From NCBI GenBank assembly GCA_050486445.1, contig JBJHDH010000025.1:1-49314 (forward strand): a DNA stretch of 49,314 nucleotides. Reading direction: 5' to 3'. Under the pieces are notes generated by a model. The model had not been told where the DNA came from. It saw nothing but the letters and a program-made list of their open reading frames with translations, and made no database searches. The stretch is from Euryhalocaulis sp050486445 (GTDB taxonomy: Bacteria > Pseudomonadota > Alphaproteobacteria > Caulobacterales > Maricaulaceae). Positions within the stretch are counted from its first letter, which is position 1. Every line of letters starts with the position of its first letter. Position numbers and translations under genes: made by a program. Shown here in pieces: positions 42,324 to 49,314 of this stretch.

Positions 42324-43562
42324 CTAAAGCGTCTGCCGCAGCTTATCATCTCTCAAGCCGGGCTCCGGATATTTGCCGAGCGCCGCGAACAGCAGAATGG
42401 TCACAACCAGCAGGCCCGCGCTCAGCCACAGCGCCATGTCGTATCCGGCCCACATCGTCGAAGCCTCGCCATATAAAGGCGGGGCGAGACCTGCACCGAC
42501 GCTGAAGATCGCAAACACCGCGCCGAAGACGGTTGGATAATGGCGCGATCCGAAATAGCGCCGGGTCAGATAGGCCAGCATGTCCAGCTCCGCTCCCGTC
42601 GCCACGCCGATAAAGCCCGCCACGACCAGCGCGAGGGTGAGACTGAGCGGCGCCTGGATCAGGATAATCACCGCCGCCAGCGGCAGCAGGAAGATCAGCG
42701 CCGCCACGCCCGGCGCCCAGAACCGGTCGACCAGCGCGCCCGCCGCCAGCCGGCCGAACACCACCATGACGCCGAGAAAGGCGGCGACGCTGGCAATGGC
42801 GTCGGGCTCCAGCCCCTTCTCCCCCAGAATGCGCGCGAAATTGGACACCAGCCCGACGATGACAAACACGCTGATGAACAGCACCAGGCCGAGATGCCAG
42901 AATTTGAGCGTCCGCACGGCCTCTGCCCGGCTCAGGCCCCATTCAAGGGCTTTGGCGGCGCCGGCCAGCGCCTGGCTGGTCTCCGCCCGCCGCTCGCGGA
43001 ACAGGGCGATCACGATGGGCAAGGACAGCAGCAGCGAACCGGCGGCCAGCGCCTGATAGGCGCCGCGCCAGCCCAGCGCGTCGATGGCGGACTGCGCGAT
43101 GGGCGGCAACAGGATGGCGCCGATGCCCGTTCCGGCCATGGTGATGCCGATGGCCTTGCCCAGATGTTTGTTGAACCAGCCATTCAGCCCGCTGGTCCAG
43201 ATGATCGGCAGCGACCCCGCGCCCAGCACCGCCAGCAATGCGAACGACGCGTACCAGAGCAGCAGCGAGCCGGGATTGGCCGAGATCAGCCAATAGGCGA
43301 TCGCATGGCCGATCAGCCCGATCACGCCGATCCGCAGCGCGCCATAGCGCGCCGCCAGCGATCCGATCAGCGGGCCGGTCAACAGGCCCAGACACATCAT
43401 GATGGTGAAGCCGAAGAAAAATTGCGCCGGGCTCCAGCCGAACTCGGCGATGACCGGGCCGACGAAAAAGCCCTGCGAGTAATTGGTGATGGTCAGCAGG
43501 CCGCACATCGTGCCGACGGTGGCGGCCAGCAATGTGCCCCAGCCCTTTTTGAACTCTTCCAT
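42324..43562 (-). CDS. MFS transporter (monocarboxylate/oxalate-formate-like group)
   Basis: 412 residues with twelve hydrophobic segments. The start at 43562 (MEEFKKGW) follows a run of G residues; a start at 43604 would add poor sequence. Early motifs FFVGPVIAEFGWSPAQFFFG and the loop between TM2 and TM3 (GSLAARYGALRIGVIG) fit MFS family proteins of the organic-acid/monocarboxylate type. The gene precedes ADH-5, suggesting movement of its product (an acid or aldehyde) or its substrate. A 15-base tandem repeat lies just upstream. Confidence 0.87.
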   Translation of the reverse strand: MEEFKKGWGTLLAATVGTMCGLLTITNYSQGFFVGPVIAEFGWSPAQFFFGFTIMMCLGLLTGPLIGSLAARYGALRIGVIGLIGHAIAYWLISANPGSLLLWYASFALLAVLGAGSLPIIWTSGLNGWFNKHLGKAIGITMAGTGIGAILLPPIAQSAIDALGWRGAYQALAAGSLLLSLPIVIALFRERRAETSQALAGAAKALEWGLSRAEAVRTLKFWHLGLVLFISVFVIVGLVSNFARILGEKGLEPDAIASVAAFLGVMVVFGRLAAGALVDRFWAPGVAALIFLLPLAAVIILIQAPLSLTLALVVAGFIGVATGAELDMLAYLTRRYFGSRHYPTVFGAVFAIFSVGAGLAPPLYGEASTMWAGYDMALWLSAGLLVVTILLFAALGKYPEPGLRDDKLRQTL

Positions 43563-43581
43563 GCGTCCCCCCATGTCCCCC

Positions 43582-43610
43582 CGCGTCACGCTTTCGCGCG
43601 TCACGCTTTC
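43582..43610 (-). repeat. Tandem 15-base direct repeat upstream of the MFS-ADH-5 operon
   Basis: On the plus strand CGCGTCACGCTTTC occurs at 43582-43595 and again at 43597-43610, one base apart, giving a period of 15. It ends 20 bases from the MFS start, where an operator would lie. Direct repeats at one-and-a-half helical turns can bind regulators; no regulator gene is adjacent. The gap 43563-43739 shows nothing else. Confidence 0.6.
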
Positions 43611-43739
43611 CCGTTCTCTCCAGCATTGGCGTCCGGCCGCCGGGCGTCAATTCGGCGGCGCGTGCGCGCCATGCCGGCGGGTCGCGTCTGGCGGTATTTT
43701 ACAGGAGGAAATGGAGTGGGGGAGGAAGGAGGGAAAAGA

Positions 43740-43815
43740 TGGTGCCCAGGGGCGGAATCGAACCACCGACACGCGGATTTTCAATCCGCTGCTCTACCAA
43801 CTGAGCTACCTGGGC
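43740..43815 (-). tRNA. tRNA-Phe (GAA)
   Basis: On the minus strand the sequence forms a complete cloverleaf: acceptor GCCCAGG/CCTGGGC, D-loop AGCTCAGTTGGTAGAGC, anticodon stem with GAA flanked by T and A, and T-arm GGTTCGATTCC. The 3' CCA is encoded (43740-43742). Seventy-six bases long, anticodon GAA specifies Phe. Confidence 0.97.
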
Positions 43816-43907
43816 GCCGCGTATCCGGCCGGGGCCGGGCCGCGAGAGCGCGCTTATAGAAGAGCCGCCGGTCCAAGTCCACTTGGCGGGGCGGCCCCCG
43901 GAAACGC

Positions 43908-45047
43908 CTATTCCAGCACCACTTCCTCGGCCGGTTCGCGCAGATTGTAGCTGCTGGACATCACCCGCCCATAGGCCCCGGCGGTGGCGATCAGCATCAC
44001 GTCGCCTTCCGCCGCCCGGGGCAGCATCCGGTCCACGCCCAGCGCATCGGCGGATTCACAGATCGGGCCCACCAGGCTGGCCAGACCCTCCGGCTCCTCG
44101 TCCAGGCGGGTGAGATTCACGATCTCGTGCCGCGCATCGTAGAGCGCCGGGCGGATCAGGCTGTTCATGCCGGTGGCGACGCCGATAAAGCGCTGGCCGT
44201 GCGCGTATTTCACCTGCGTCACCTGGGCCAGCAGCACGCCGGCCTCCGCCGCCAGATAGCGGCCCGGCTCCATCCACAGCGCATATTGCGGGAAATCGGC
44301 GTTGAAGGCGGACAGCGCGGCGTCCAGCGCGGAGAGGTCGATACGGTGATCGCCGCGCATCCGTGGCACGCCCAGCCCGCCGCCGACATTGAACACGCCG
44401 GCGTCCGGGAAATGCGGCGCAATCTCCGCCAGCACGCGCGCCAGCTCGCCCCAGTGCGTGGGGTCGTCGACGCCGCTGCCGGCATGGGCGTGCAGCCCGG
44501 CGACGCGCGCGCCCGCCGCCGCGACCAGTTCCGCGGTCTCTTCGGCTTCCGATAGCGGGATGCCGAATTTGGCGCGCGGTCCGGCGGTCTCCACATGGCG
44601 GTGATGGCCGCGCGGGCGCTCCGGATTAAAGCGCAGGATCAGATCGGCGCCCTGAAACAGCTCCGGCCATTCGCGCAGCGGATAGAGGCCGTCCAGAGTC
44701 AGGGTCACGCCGGCCTGAACCGCCGCCTCATATTCGGCGCGCGGCGCGAAATTGGGCGTGAACAGCACGCGCGCGGGCGTCATGCCCGGAATCTCCAGCG
44801 CCAGACGCAATTCGGGCAGGGACACGCATTCCAGGTCCAGCCCCTCTTCGGAGACCGCGCGCAGCACGTCCGGGTGGCTGTTCGCCTTCATCGCATACCA
44901 GACGCGCGAGAGGCTTTTCAGCCCCTTCAGTTCGCGCGCCCGCAGGCGCACGGTCGGCAGGTGATAGACATAGGCGCTGGTCCGCGCGCCGCCGATTTCC
45001 AGCAGCCGCGCGCGCTCGGTTTCCCACCAGGGCGTTTCCTCGGACAT
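43908..45047 (-). CDS. Diaminopimelate/ornithine decarboxylase family enzyme (PLP, fold III)
   Basis: 379 residues. The start at 45047 follows GAGGAA. PLP Lys is in WYAMKANSHPDVL (near residue 53), with HAHAGSGV, NVGGGLGVP and EPGRYLAAEAG binding phosphate. GPICESADALG carries the cross-subunit catalytic Cys, and AGAYGRVMSSSYN completes the DAP-decarboxylase pattern. The sequence resembles the decarboxylase half of bifunctional aspartate kinase/DAP decarboxylases rather than ordinary LysA, but no kinase domain is encoded nearby. Lysine synthesis or a related amine pathway is inferred. It is divergent from pabB. Confidence 0.88.
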   Translation of the reverse strand: MSEETPWWETERARLLEIGGARTSAYVYHLPTVRLRARELKGLKSLSRVWYAMKANSHPDVLRAVSEEGLDLECVSLPELRLALEIPGMTPARVLFTPNFAPRAEYEAAVQAGVTLTLDGLYPLREWPELFQGADLILRFNPERPRGHHRHVETAGPRAKFGIPLSEAEETAELVAAAGARVAGLHAHAGSGVDDPTHWGELARVLAEIAPHFPDAGVFNVGGGLGVPRMRGDHRIDLSALDAALSAFNADFPQYALWMEPGRYLAAEAGVLLAQVTQVKYAHGQRFIGVATGMNSLIRPALYDARHEIVNLTRLDEEPEGLASLVGPICESADALGVDRMLPRAAEGDVMLIATAGAYGRVMSSSYNLREPAEEVVLE

Positions 45048-45140
45048 CACATTCCTCGATTGAAGGCGGCCCTGCATAAGGGTCTTGCCGCCTTGCCGCA
45101 ATCTCTGGCGCGGGCTGTCTTCCGGCGCTAGGTGGGGGCG

Positions 45141-46370
45141 ATGGACGCCGCCGCCGATCCGCTGGACCTGTTTGCGCCGCGCGCCGGCGAGGCCGGGGCG
45201 GTGCTGCTCTATTCCTGCGGTCCGGGCGCGACGGCGGGATGGGCGCTGGAATCCGCGCCGGGCGGGCGCATCGTCTCGGGCCGGATCGGCGACCCGGCCG
45301 TGCGGGCGGCGGCGTTTGCGCCGGCCCCCGGCCCCGCGCTCGGATTATGGGGCTATGAGCTGGGCGGGCTGGTGGAGGCGGTGCCGGACTTGCCGCGCCC
45401 CATGCCCGGCTGGCCGGATTTCTGGCGCGTGGAAATGACCGGGAATGCGCCGCGCCGCTTTGCGCCGCGTCTGCGCGCCATGGAGCCCGCGCCGGCCGCG
45501 CCGGGCGCGGCGTCTGTCCGCGCCATGCAGGACCGGGCGGCCTATGAGGCGAAGGTACGGCGCGCCATTTCCTATATCCGCGCGGGCGACATTTTTCAGG
45601 TCAATCTCAGCCAGGCGTTCGAGGCGGAGCTGGCGCAGGGCGATGACCCTTTCGCGGTGTTCCGCCGCCTGATCGCCGCCAGCCCCGCTCCCTATGCGCT
45701 CTATGCGCGGCTGTCGGACGACATGGCGCTGGTCTCCAATTCGCCCGAGCTGTTCCTGTCGGTGACGGCCGATGGCGCGGTGGAGACGCGGCCGATCAAG
45801 GGCACCGCGCCGCGCGGCCGCACGCCGGAGGAAGACGCGGCCAATGCACACCGTCTGGCGGCCAGCGAAAAGGACCGCGCCGAGAATCTGATGATCGTGG
45901 ATCTGATGCGCAACGATCTGGCGCGGGCCTGCGCCCCCGGCACGGTGCGCGTTCCGTCCATGTTCGAGATCGAGTCCTACGCCAATGTGCATCATCTGGT
46001 GTCCACGGTGCGCGGGCGGCTGCGCCCGGGCGAAACCGCGCTCAGCCAGGCGCGCGCCGCGTTTCCGCCGGGCTCCGTCACCGGCGCGCCAAAGCCGCGC
46101 GCGCTGGAGATTATCGCCGAGCTGGAGGGCGAGGCGCGCGGCCCCTATTGCGGATCGTTCGGGGTGCTGGACGGGACGGGCGCCGGCCTGTTCAACGTGC
46201 TGATCCGCTCCATCGCCTTTGTGCGCGAGGGCGGACGCTGGCGCGCACGCTTCCGCTCCGGCGGCGCGGTGGTGGCCGATTCCGATCCCGGCGCCGAATA
46301 TGACGAGACCATCGCCAAGGCGGCGTCGATTTTGGGCGCGCTGGGCGCGGACATGGGCGTGCTGCGATGA
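45141..46370 (+). CDS. pabB: Aminodeoxychorismate synthase component I
   Basis: 409 residues from ATG 45141 (GTG 45132 is possible; AGGTGGGGG precedes). Makes 4-amino-4-deoxychorismate from chorismate for folate. The chorismate-binding core has RPIKGTAPRGRT (the PIKGT motif of PabB, not anthranilate synthase), SEKDRAENLMIVDLMRNDL, HHLVSTV and GAPKPRALEII. It overlaps the class IV aminotransferase gene downstream, giving a pabB-pabC pair. Confidence 0.94.
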   Translation: MDAAADPLDLFAPRAGEAGAVLLYSCGPGATAGWALESAPGGRIVSGRIGDPAVRAAAFAPAPGPALGLWGYELGGLVEAVPDLPRPMPGWPDFWRVEMTGNAPRRFAPRLRAMEPAPAAPGAASVRAMQDRAAYEAKVRRAISYIRAGDIFQVNLSQAFEAELAQGDDPFAVFRRLIAASPAPYALYARLSDDMALVSNSPELFLSVTADGAVETRPIKGTAPRGRTPEEDAANAHRLAASEKDRAENLMIVDLMRNDLARACAPGTVRVPSMFEIESYANVHHLVSTVRGRLRPGETALSQARAAFPPGSVTGAPKPRALEIIAELEGEARGPYCGSFGVLDGTGAGLFNVLIRSIAFVREGGRWRARFRSGGAVVADSDPGAEYDETIAKAASILGALGADMGVLR

Positions 46371-47200
46371 GTCTGGTCTGGACCGGAGACAGGTTCGTGG
46401 ACGCCGATGCGCTGCGCGTCCCGCCGGATGACCGCGGCTTTCTGCTGGGCGATGGCGTCTTTGATACGTTCCGCGTCAAGGGTGGTGCGCCGCTGCATTT
46501 GCCGGCGCATCTGGCGCGCCTGCGCCTTGCCGCCTCTGCTTTCGGCATTCCTGTTCCGTTTACAGACGAGGCCGTGAACGAAGCGGTTCGCACGCTGGCC
46601 GCGCGCAATGGCCTGAATGACGCCGCCGGACGGCTGACGCTCAGCCGGGGGCAGGGGCCGCGCGGGCTGGTTCCGCCAGACCCCGCCGCGCCGTTTGTGC
46701 TGCTGCATCTTGCGCCGCCGCCGCCCGCGCCCGCCGCGCCGCTGCGCCTGATCCTTTCGGATGTCGTGCGCCCGGCCGATGCGCCGTCATCGCGGCACAA
46801 GACGCTCTCTTATATCGACAATGTCGAGGCGCGCCGCCGCGCCGCGCTGGCCGGTTGCGACGATGCGCTGATGCGGAACGCGCGCGGCGAGATCGCCTGC
46901 GCCAGCGCCGCCAATGTTTTCTGGATCGCGGACGGAACGCTGTTCACCCCGGCGCTGGAATGCGGCGTGCTGGCCGGGATCACGCGGGCGCGCATTCTGG
47001 CGCTGGCGCCGGAGAGGGGCATGAAGGCGGAGCAGGGGCGGTTCGCGGTAGAAGTGCTGACACAGGCGGAGGCCGTATTCCTGACCAACAGCGTGCTGGG
47101 CGTTGTTCCTGTGGAGTCGCTGATTTTGCCCGATGAAGAGCTGCGTTTCGATGCGGAGCATCATCTGCTCACGCGCTTGCGCCAGGCTGAAGCCGCCTGA
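46367..47200 (+). CDS. pabC: Class IV aminotransferase, probable aminodeoxychorismate lyase
   Basis: 277 residues. Fold-IV PLP enzyme: GDGVFDTFRVKGG, PLP Lys in SSRHKTLSYIDNVEARR, and EIACASAANVFWIADG near the end. Coupling to pabB (ATGA overlap) supports PabC, which releases pyruvate from aminodeoxychorismate to give p-aminobenzoate. A D-amino-acid or branched-chain aminotransferase cannot be excluded from sequence alone. Confidence 0.9.
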   Translation: MSLVWTGDRFVDADALRVPPDDRGFLLGDGVFDTFRVKGGAPLHLPAHLARLRLAASAFGIPVPFTDEAVNEAVRTLAARNGLNDAAGRLTLSRGQGPRGLVPPDPAAPFVLLHLAPPPPAPAAPLRLILSDVVRPADAPSSRHKTLSYIDNVEARRRAALAGCDDALMRNARGEIACASAANVFWIADGTLFTPALECGVLAGITRARILALAPERGMKAEQGRFAVEVLTQAEAVFLTNSVLGVVPVESLILPDEELRFDAEHHLLTRLRQAEAA

Positions 47201-47207
47201 CTGACGC

Positions 47208-47753
47208 CTAGCAGGTTCGCACGCCATTATTCGCGACGCGGCAGACGGACTGCGACCGGCGCGGCCGCAGATAAAGGCTTTCTTCCATCACAATCGGGCG
47301 TCCGATCACTTGCGACGCGGGCGCTTCGTAGTCGAAGCGAACCTCGGCCAGGATCACCGTCGCGCTTCCCGACAGAAGGCCGGCCGGAACATCGACCGTG
47401 CTGCCCGTGGCGCGCGCGGCGCGGTTATAGCCATTGCTCCAGACCACGCGCGGCTGGTTACCCTGGCCAATGCGCACGCTGGAGATCACCATCTGTATCC
47501 GGTCCTGCGGATCATGGGGCGCCATCATCGCCCGTCCGGCGGTGAAGATCGCGTCCAGTTCCGCAATCGTAATTTCATCGTCCTGCGCGGTCAGGTCGGC
47601 GATGGCGCTGGCCGCCACGGTCACGCGCCGGTCGGCGGTGAGGGCTGAATTGAGTTCCGCTGCGCCGAAAAACATCAGGATCATTACCGGCGCGATCAGC
47701 GCGAACTCGACGGCGGAAACCCCGCGCCTGTCGGAGAGAAAGCGGCGCAGCAT
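47208..47753 (-). CDS. TadE-like pilus assembly protein (first pseudopilin)
   Basis: 181 residues. RRGVSAVEFALIAPVMILMFFGAAEL is the type IVb pseudopilin leader: a prepilin-peptidase-type site around residue 10 (Gly-Val then Glu at +5-type position) and a TM helix. Two Cys pairs at the C-terminus (SVCRVANNGVRTC) could form a disulfide. Convergent with pabC, and directly downstream of a second TadE-like gene (3-base gap). Confidence 0.88.
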   Translation of the reverse strand: MLRRFLSDRRGVSAVEFALIAPVMILMFFGAAELNSALTADRRVTVAASAIADLTAQDDEITIAELDAIFTAGRAMMAPHDPQDRIQMVISSVRIGQGNQPRVVWSNGYNRAARATGSTVDVPAGLLSGSATVILAEVRFDYEAPASQVIGRPIVMEESLYLRPRRSQSVCRVANNGVRTC

Positions 47754-47756
47754 CGC

Positions 47757-48305
47757 TCAGCTCCCGAACGGTTCGTTGCGGAATGCGACCGCGGCGGTAA
47801 TCAGCCGGCGATTGCCCGACATGTTGGAAAAGCCCATGCCCAGCATCGGCGTGAGCACCTGCCAGTCATAAAACACCCGGACCAGAACGATTTCGTGCTC
47901 ACGCGCCGCCGCCGTGTCGAAGCCGAAATCACTGTCGTCCAGCTCACCATTCTCGCCGACGGGATTAGAGGGGTTGATAGCGGAGAAATTCGCCCAGGTG
48001 CGCACGTCGATATACAGCCGGTCGCAATTAATCATGACGGCGCGGTTGCATACGTCTTCCTTGAACGCCGCCGCGTCTCCGCCGCCGAACCGGCCGGTGC
48101 GGATTTCCCGCGCCGCGTCCTCGGTCGCGGTTTCCAGCGCGGCGCTGGCGAACATCACCATGGCGATCTCAATGATCGCGAACAGCATGAACAGGAAGGG
48201 CGCCGCGACCAGGGCGAATTCCAGCGCCGCGACGCCGCTTCGCGCTTCGGCGAAGCTGCGGGCCGCCCTCCGGGCGCGGTTCCAGCATGTCTGCCGCATC
48301 GTCAT
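47757..48305 (-). CDS. TadE-like pilus assembly protein (second pseudopilin)
   Basis: About 182 residues. RSGVAALEFALVAAPFLFMLFAIIEIAM matches TadE/TadF; the following ETATEDAAREIRTG block is typical for TadE (helix after TM). Start: ATG 48305 follows GGAGAG; a TTG at 48311 is less likely. A CtrA-like box (48346-48360) precedes it. It forms a pair with the downstream gene, as in Tad loci. Confidence 0.9.
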   Translation of the reverse strand: MTMRQTCWNRARRAARSFAEARSGVAALEFALVAAPFLFMLFAIIEIAMVMFASAALETATEDAAREIRTGRFGGGDAAAFKEDVCNRAVMINCDRLYIDVRTWANFSAINPSNPVGENGELDDSDFGFDTAAAREHEIVLVRVFYDWQVLTPMLGMGFSNMSGNRRLITAAVAFRNEPFGS

Positions 48306-48345
48306 CGTCAAACTCTCCAGGACGGTGCGGTATGACAGAACGGCT

Positions 48346-48360
48346 TTAAACCGCGCTTAA
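48346..48360. promoter_or_regulatory. Predicted CtrA-binding site ahead of the TadE-like pair
   Basis: TTAA-ACCGCGC-TTAA fits TTAA-N7-TTAA and lies 41 bases upstream of the minus-strand start at 48305. Pilus genes are CtrA targets in Caulobacter, so cell-cycle control is a sensible inference. Another TTAA lies nearby at 48370. Confidence 0.6.
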
Positions 48361-48419
48361 GCGCATTGGTTAAAAAGATCGTATTTTAATCGAATACGGG
48401 CGAACCGGGGTCGCGGACC

Positions 48420-48525
48420 CTAGAGCGTTTCCAGGCGAAGCAGCAACCGGTTCGCCGTCCGGAAACGCGGCAAAACAAAGAGTTGGAGCATTTCCGCGAT
48501 TCGAAGAAGAGCGGGAATGCTCTAG
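48420..48525. repeat. Alphaproteobacterial palindromic intergenic repeat (about 105 bp)
   Basis: Two hairpin halves: GAGCGTTTCC pairs with GGAAACGC around an AACCGGTT-containing centre (48420-48468), then GAGCATTTCCGC pairs with GCGGGAATGCTC (48486-48522). The linker GCGGCAAAACAAAGAG joins them. I recognise this layout (TAGAGCGTTTCC ... AACCGGTT ... GCAAAACAAAGA ... ATGCTCTA) from many alphaproteobacterial intergenic regions. The right end covers the stop codon of the downstream minus-strand gene at 48522. Confidence 0.8.
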
Positions 48526-48992
48526 TTCCCGGCTTCGGAGCGAGAGGCTTCGAGCTGGGCGGCGCGCTGCTGGTTCAGCGCGTCATAGGCGGCCGGGGAA
48601 TCCCCCAGCATCGGCAGGCTCTGACAGCTGCCCCCGCTGGCGCAGGCATAGGAATAGCGCGAGGATCCACGATGCAGCGAGACCAGGGCGGTCTGCGGCG
48701 CGTTCGGCTCTGTCACCACGAGATCGGCGCTGAGAACAATCTCGCCCTGCGCGTCCAGCACGATCAGATTGGTCAGGCCATAGGATTTTCCTGTGATAAT
48801 CAGGGTATGGCGGTCCTGTACCCCGGCGTCGGCGACCATCGGATTGCCGACAATGACCGTGGCGGCCGGGGCCGGCAGGCGCAGCGTGCGCGCCTTGTCC
48901 ATCTCTACCGAAACCTGGCCTGTCTGCGCCGCCGCGCCAAAGCCCAGAATCGCAATGGCGGCGGCAAGTGCGGCGGTCCTGATCTGGCGCAT
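48522..48992 (-). CDS. Pilus assembly protein N-terminal-domain protein (CpaC N-domain only)
   Basis: 156 residues from ATG 48992, preceded by GGAGG. A cleavable signal peptide (AAIAILGFGAAAQT) is followed by one domain, residues about 25-100 (VSVEMDKARTLRLPAPAATV, GNPMVADAGVQDRHTLIITG, TNLIVLDAQGEIV), matching the N-terminal domain of the CpaC/RcpA secretin (PF13629). The secretin domain is missing. A short Cys-containing tail (YACASGGSC) ends the protein. Likely periplasmic, accessory to a Tad system elsewhere in the genome. Confidence 0.88.
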   Translation of the reverse strand: MRQIRTAALAAAIAILGFGAAAQTGQVSVEMDKARTLRLPAPAATVIVGNPMVADAGVQDRHTLIITGKSYGLTNLIVLDAQGEIVLSADLVVTEPNAPQTALVSLHRGSSRYSYACASGGSCQSLPMLGDSPAAYDALNQQRAAQLEASRSEAGN

Positions 48993-49165
48993 GATGGTTT
49001 CCTCCGCGCCCGGACGGCGCATCCGGCCACACATTATTTCGCCGGACGTGAACGATTTCCTAAGCGGGGGCGGCGCGGGGCCGCCAAATGCAGACGCAGA
49101 TGTGCGTTCACCCGCGCCGGTGTCATGAACCACTTTCACGCCTCAGCGGCAGGCCGCATCGGCGG

Positions 49166-49292
49166 TGAGGGAAGCGGGGCGCCCGCAGGGAACGCGGGTG
49201 TTCCTGTTCTGGTACGTATGGTGCGCCCCCTTTGAGCGCCCCGCGCGTGGATTTGCCGGAACGTCTCCGTCCCGATTCCAGTCCAGGGTTTT
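49166..49292 (-). repeat. Right copy of the 127-bp inverted repeat
   Basis: Reverse complement of 1-127 with one mismatch (49187). Twenty-two further bases lie beyond it before the window ends. The 322-base stretch 48993-49314 otherwise holds only the upstream region of the CpaC N-domain gene; a short plus-strand ORF crossing the repeat has no ribosome-binding site and is not called. Confidence 0.9.
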
Positions 49293-49314
49293 GACGCGGT
49301 CGGTCGTTTAGTGC

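Noticed and set aside
40984..42327. 447-residue plus-strand open frame opposite ADH-5
   Set aside because: Antisense to a clear dehydrogenase; composition is the mirror of the coding strand and there is no ribosome-binding site.
43740..43815. tRNA-Phe as the attachment site of a genomic island
   Set aside because: No integrase or direct repeat of the tRNA 3' end was found in the window.
49126..49235. Short plus-strand ORF running into the right inverted repeat
   Set aside because: No ribosome-binding site, no motif, and it depends on repeat sequence.

Overview
The window looks like a chromosomal segment of a GC-rich, flagellated, dimorphic-type alphaproteobacterium (Caulobacterales/Hyphomonadales/Maricaulales-like). 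The support is FlaF and FlbT next to short sigma54-driven flagellins, sites matching the CtrA box (TTAA-N7-TTAA), Tad-pilus-type genes, and alphaproteobacterial gene orders such as xerD divergent from aroK-aroB and murA-DUF2948-UPF0262-phosphatase-infA-maf-yacG. No species can be named from the sequence alone.

Layout. 1-127 and 49166-49292 are near-identical inverted copies of one repeat. 285-5555 holds a membrane protein with its winged-helix regulator, a 3-hydroxyacyl-CoA dehydrogenase, a CinA-type protein, an NlpC/P60 peptidase and an M17 aminopeptidase. 5685-20195 is the most distinctive part: a TadD-like TPR lipoprotein, then four tandem paralogous PQQ-dependent quinohemoprotein alcohol dehydrogenases, all predicted lipoproteins with a C-terminal haem c, then a YfcG-like glutathione transferase, a lipoprotein with three tandem SnoaL/NTF2-like domains, and an MDR oxidoreductase. 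A convergent aldehyde dehydrogenase follows. An A/T-richer gene with a winged helix and a PD-(D/E)XK-like nuclease core sits between the third and fourth dehydrogenase. A fifth paralogue lies at 40132-42291 behind an MFS transporter.

21919-26664 carries aroB-aroK, a small membrane ORF, a large exported protein of unknown function, xerD and a small lipoprotein. 26744-33160 is a flagellar filament block: an FlbA-like TPR/glycosyltransferase-like protein divergent from flbT across a CtrA box, then flaF, three flagellins each with a sigma54 promoter and an upstream palindrome resembling the FlbD ftr site, and flaG. 33238-37100 is the murA-infA-yacG housekeeping cluster, with hisD missing from the order I expect. 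Then come a P-type cation ATPase, the fifth dehydrogenase with its transporter, tRNA-Phe(GAA), a diaminopimelate-decarboxylase-like enzyme, pabB-pabC, two TadE-like pseudopilins and a stand-alone CpaC N-terminal-domain protein.

How the genes may work together (inference): the dehydrogenases would oxidise one or more alcohols at the cell envelope using PQQ and pass electrons to their own haem c. The aldehyde dehydrogenase and MDR enzyme would process the products inside the cell. The glutathione transferase and the SnoaL lipoprotein suggest a larger or reactive substrate rather than methanol. No PQQ biosynthesis gene is in the window. Coordinates use the most likely start codon where one could be chosen. 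Apart from the gaps described as features, intergenic stretches are short and show nothing I can name.
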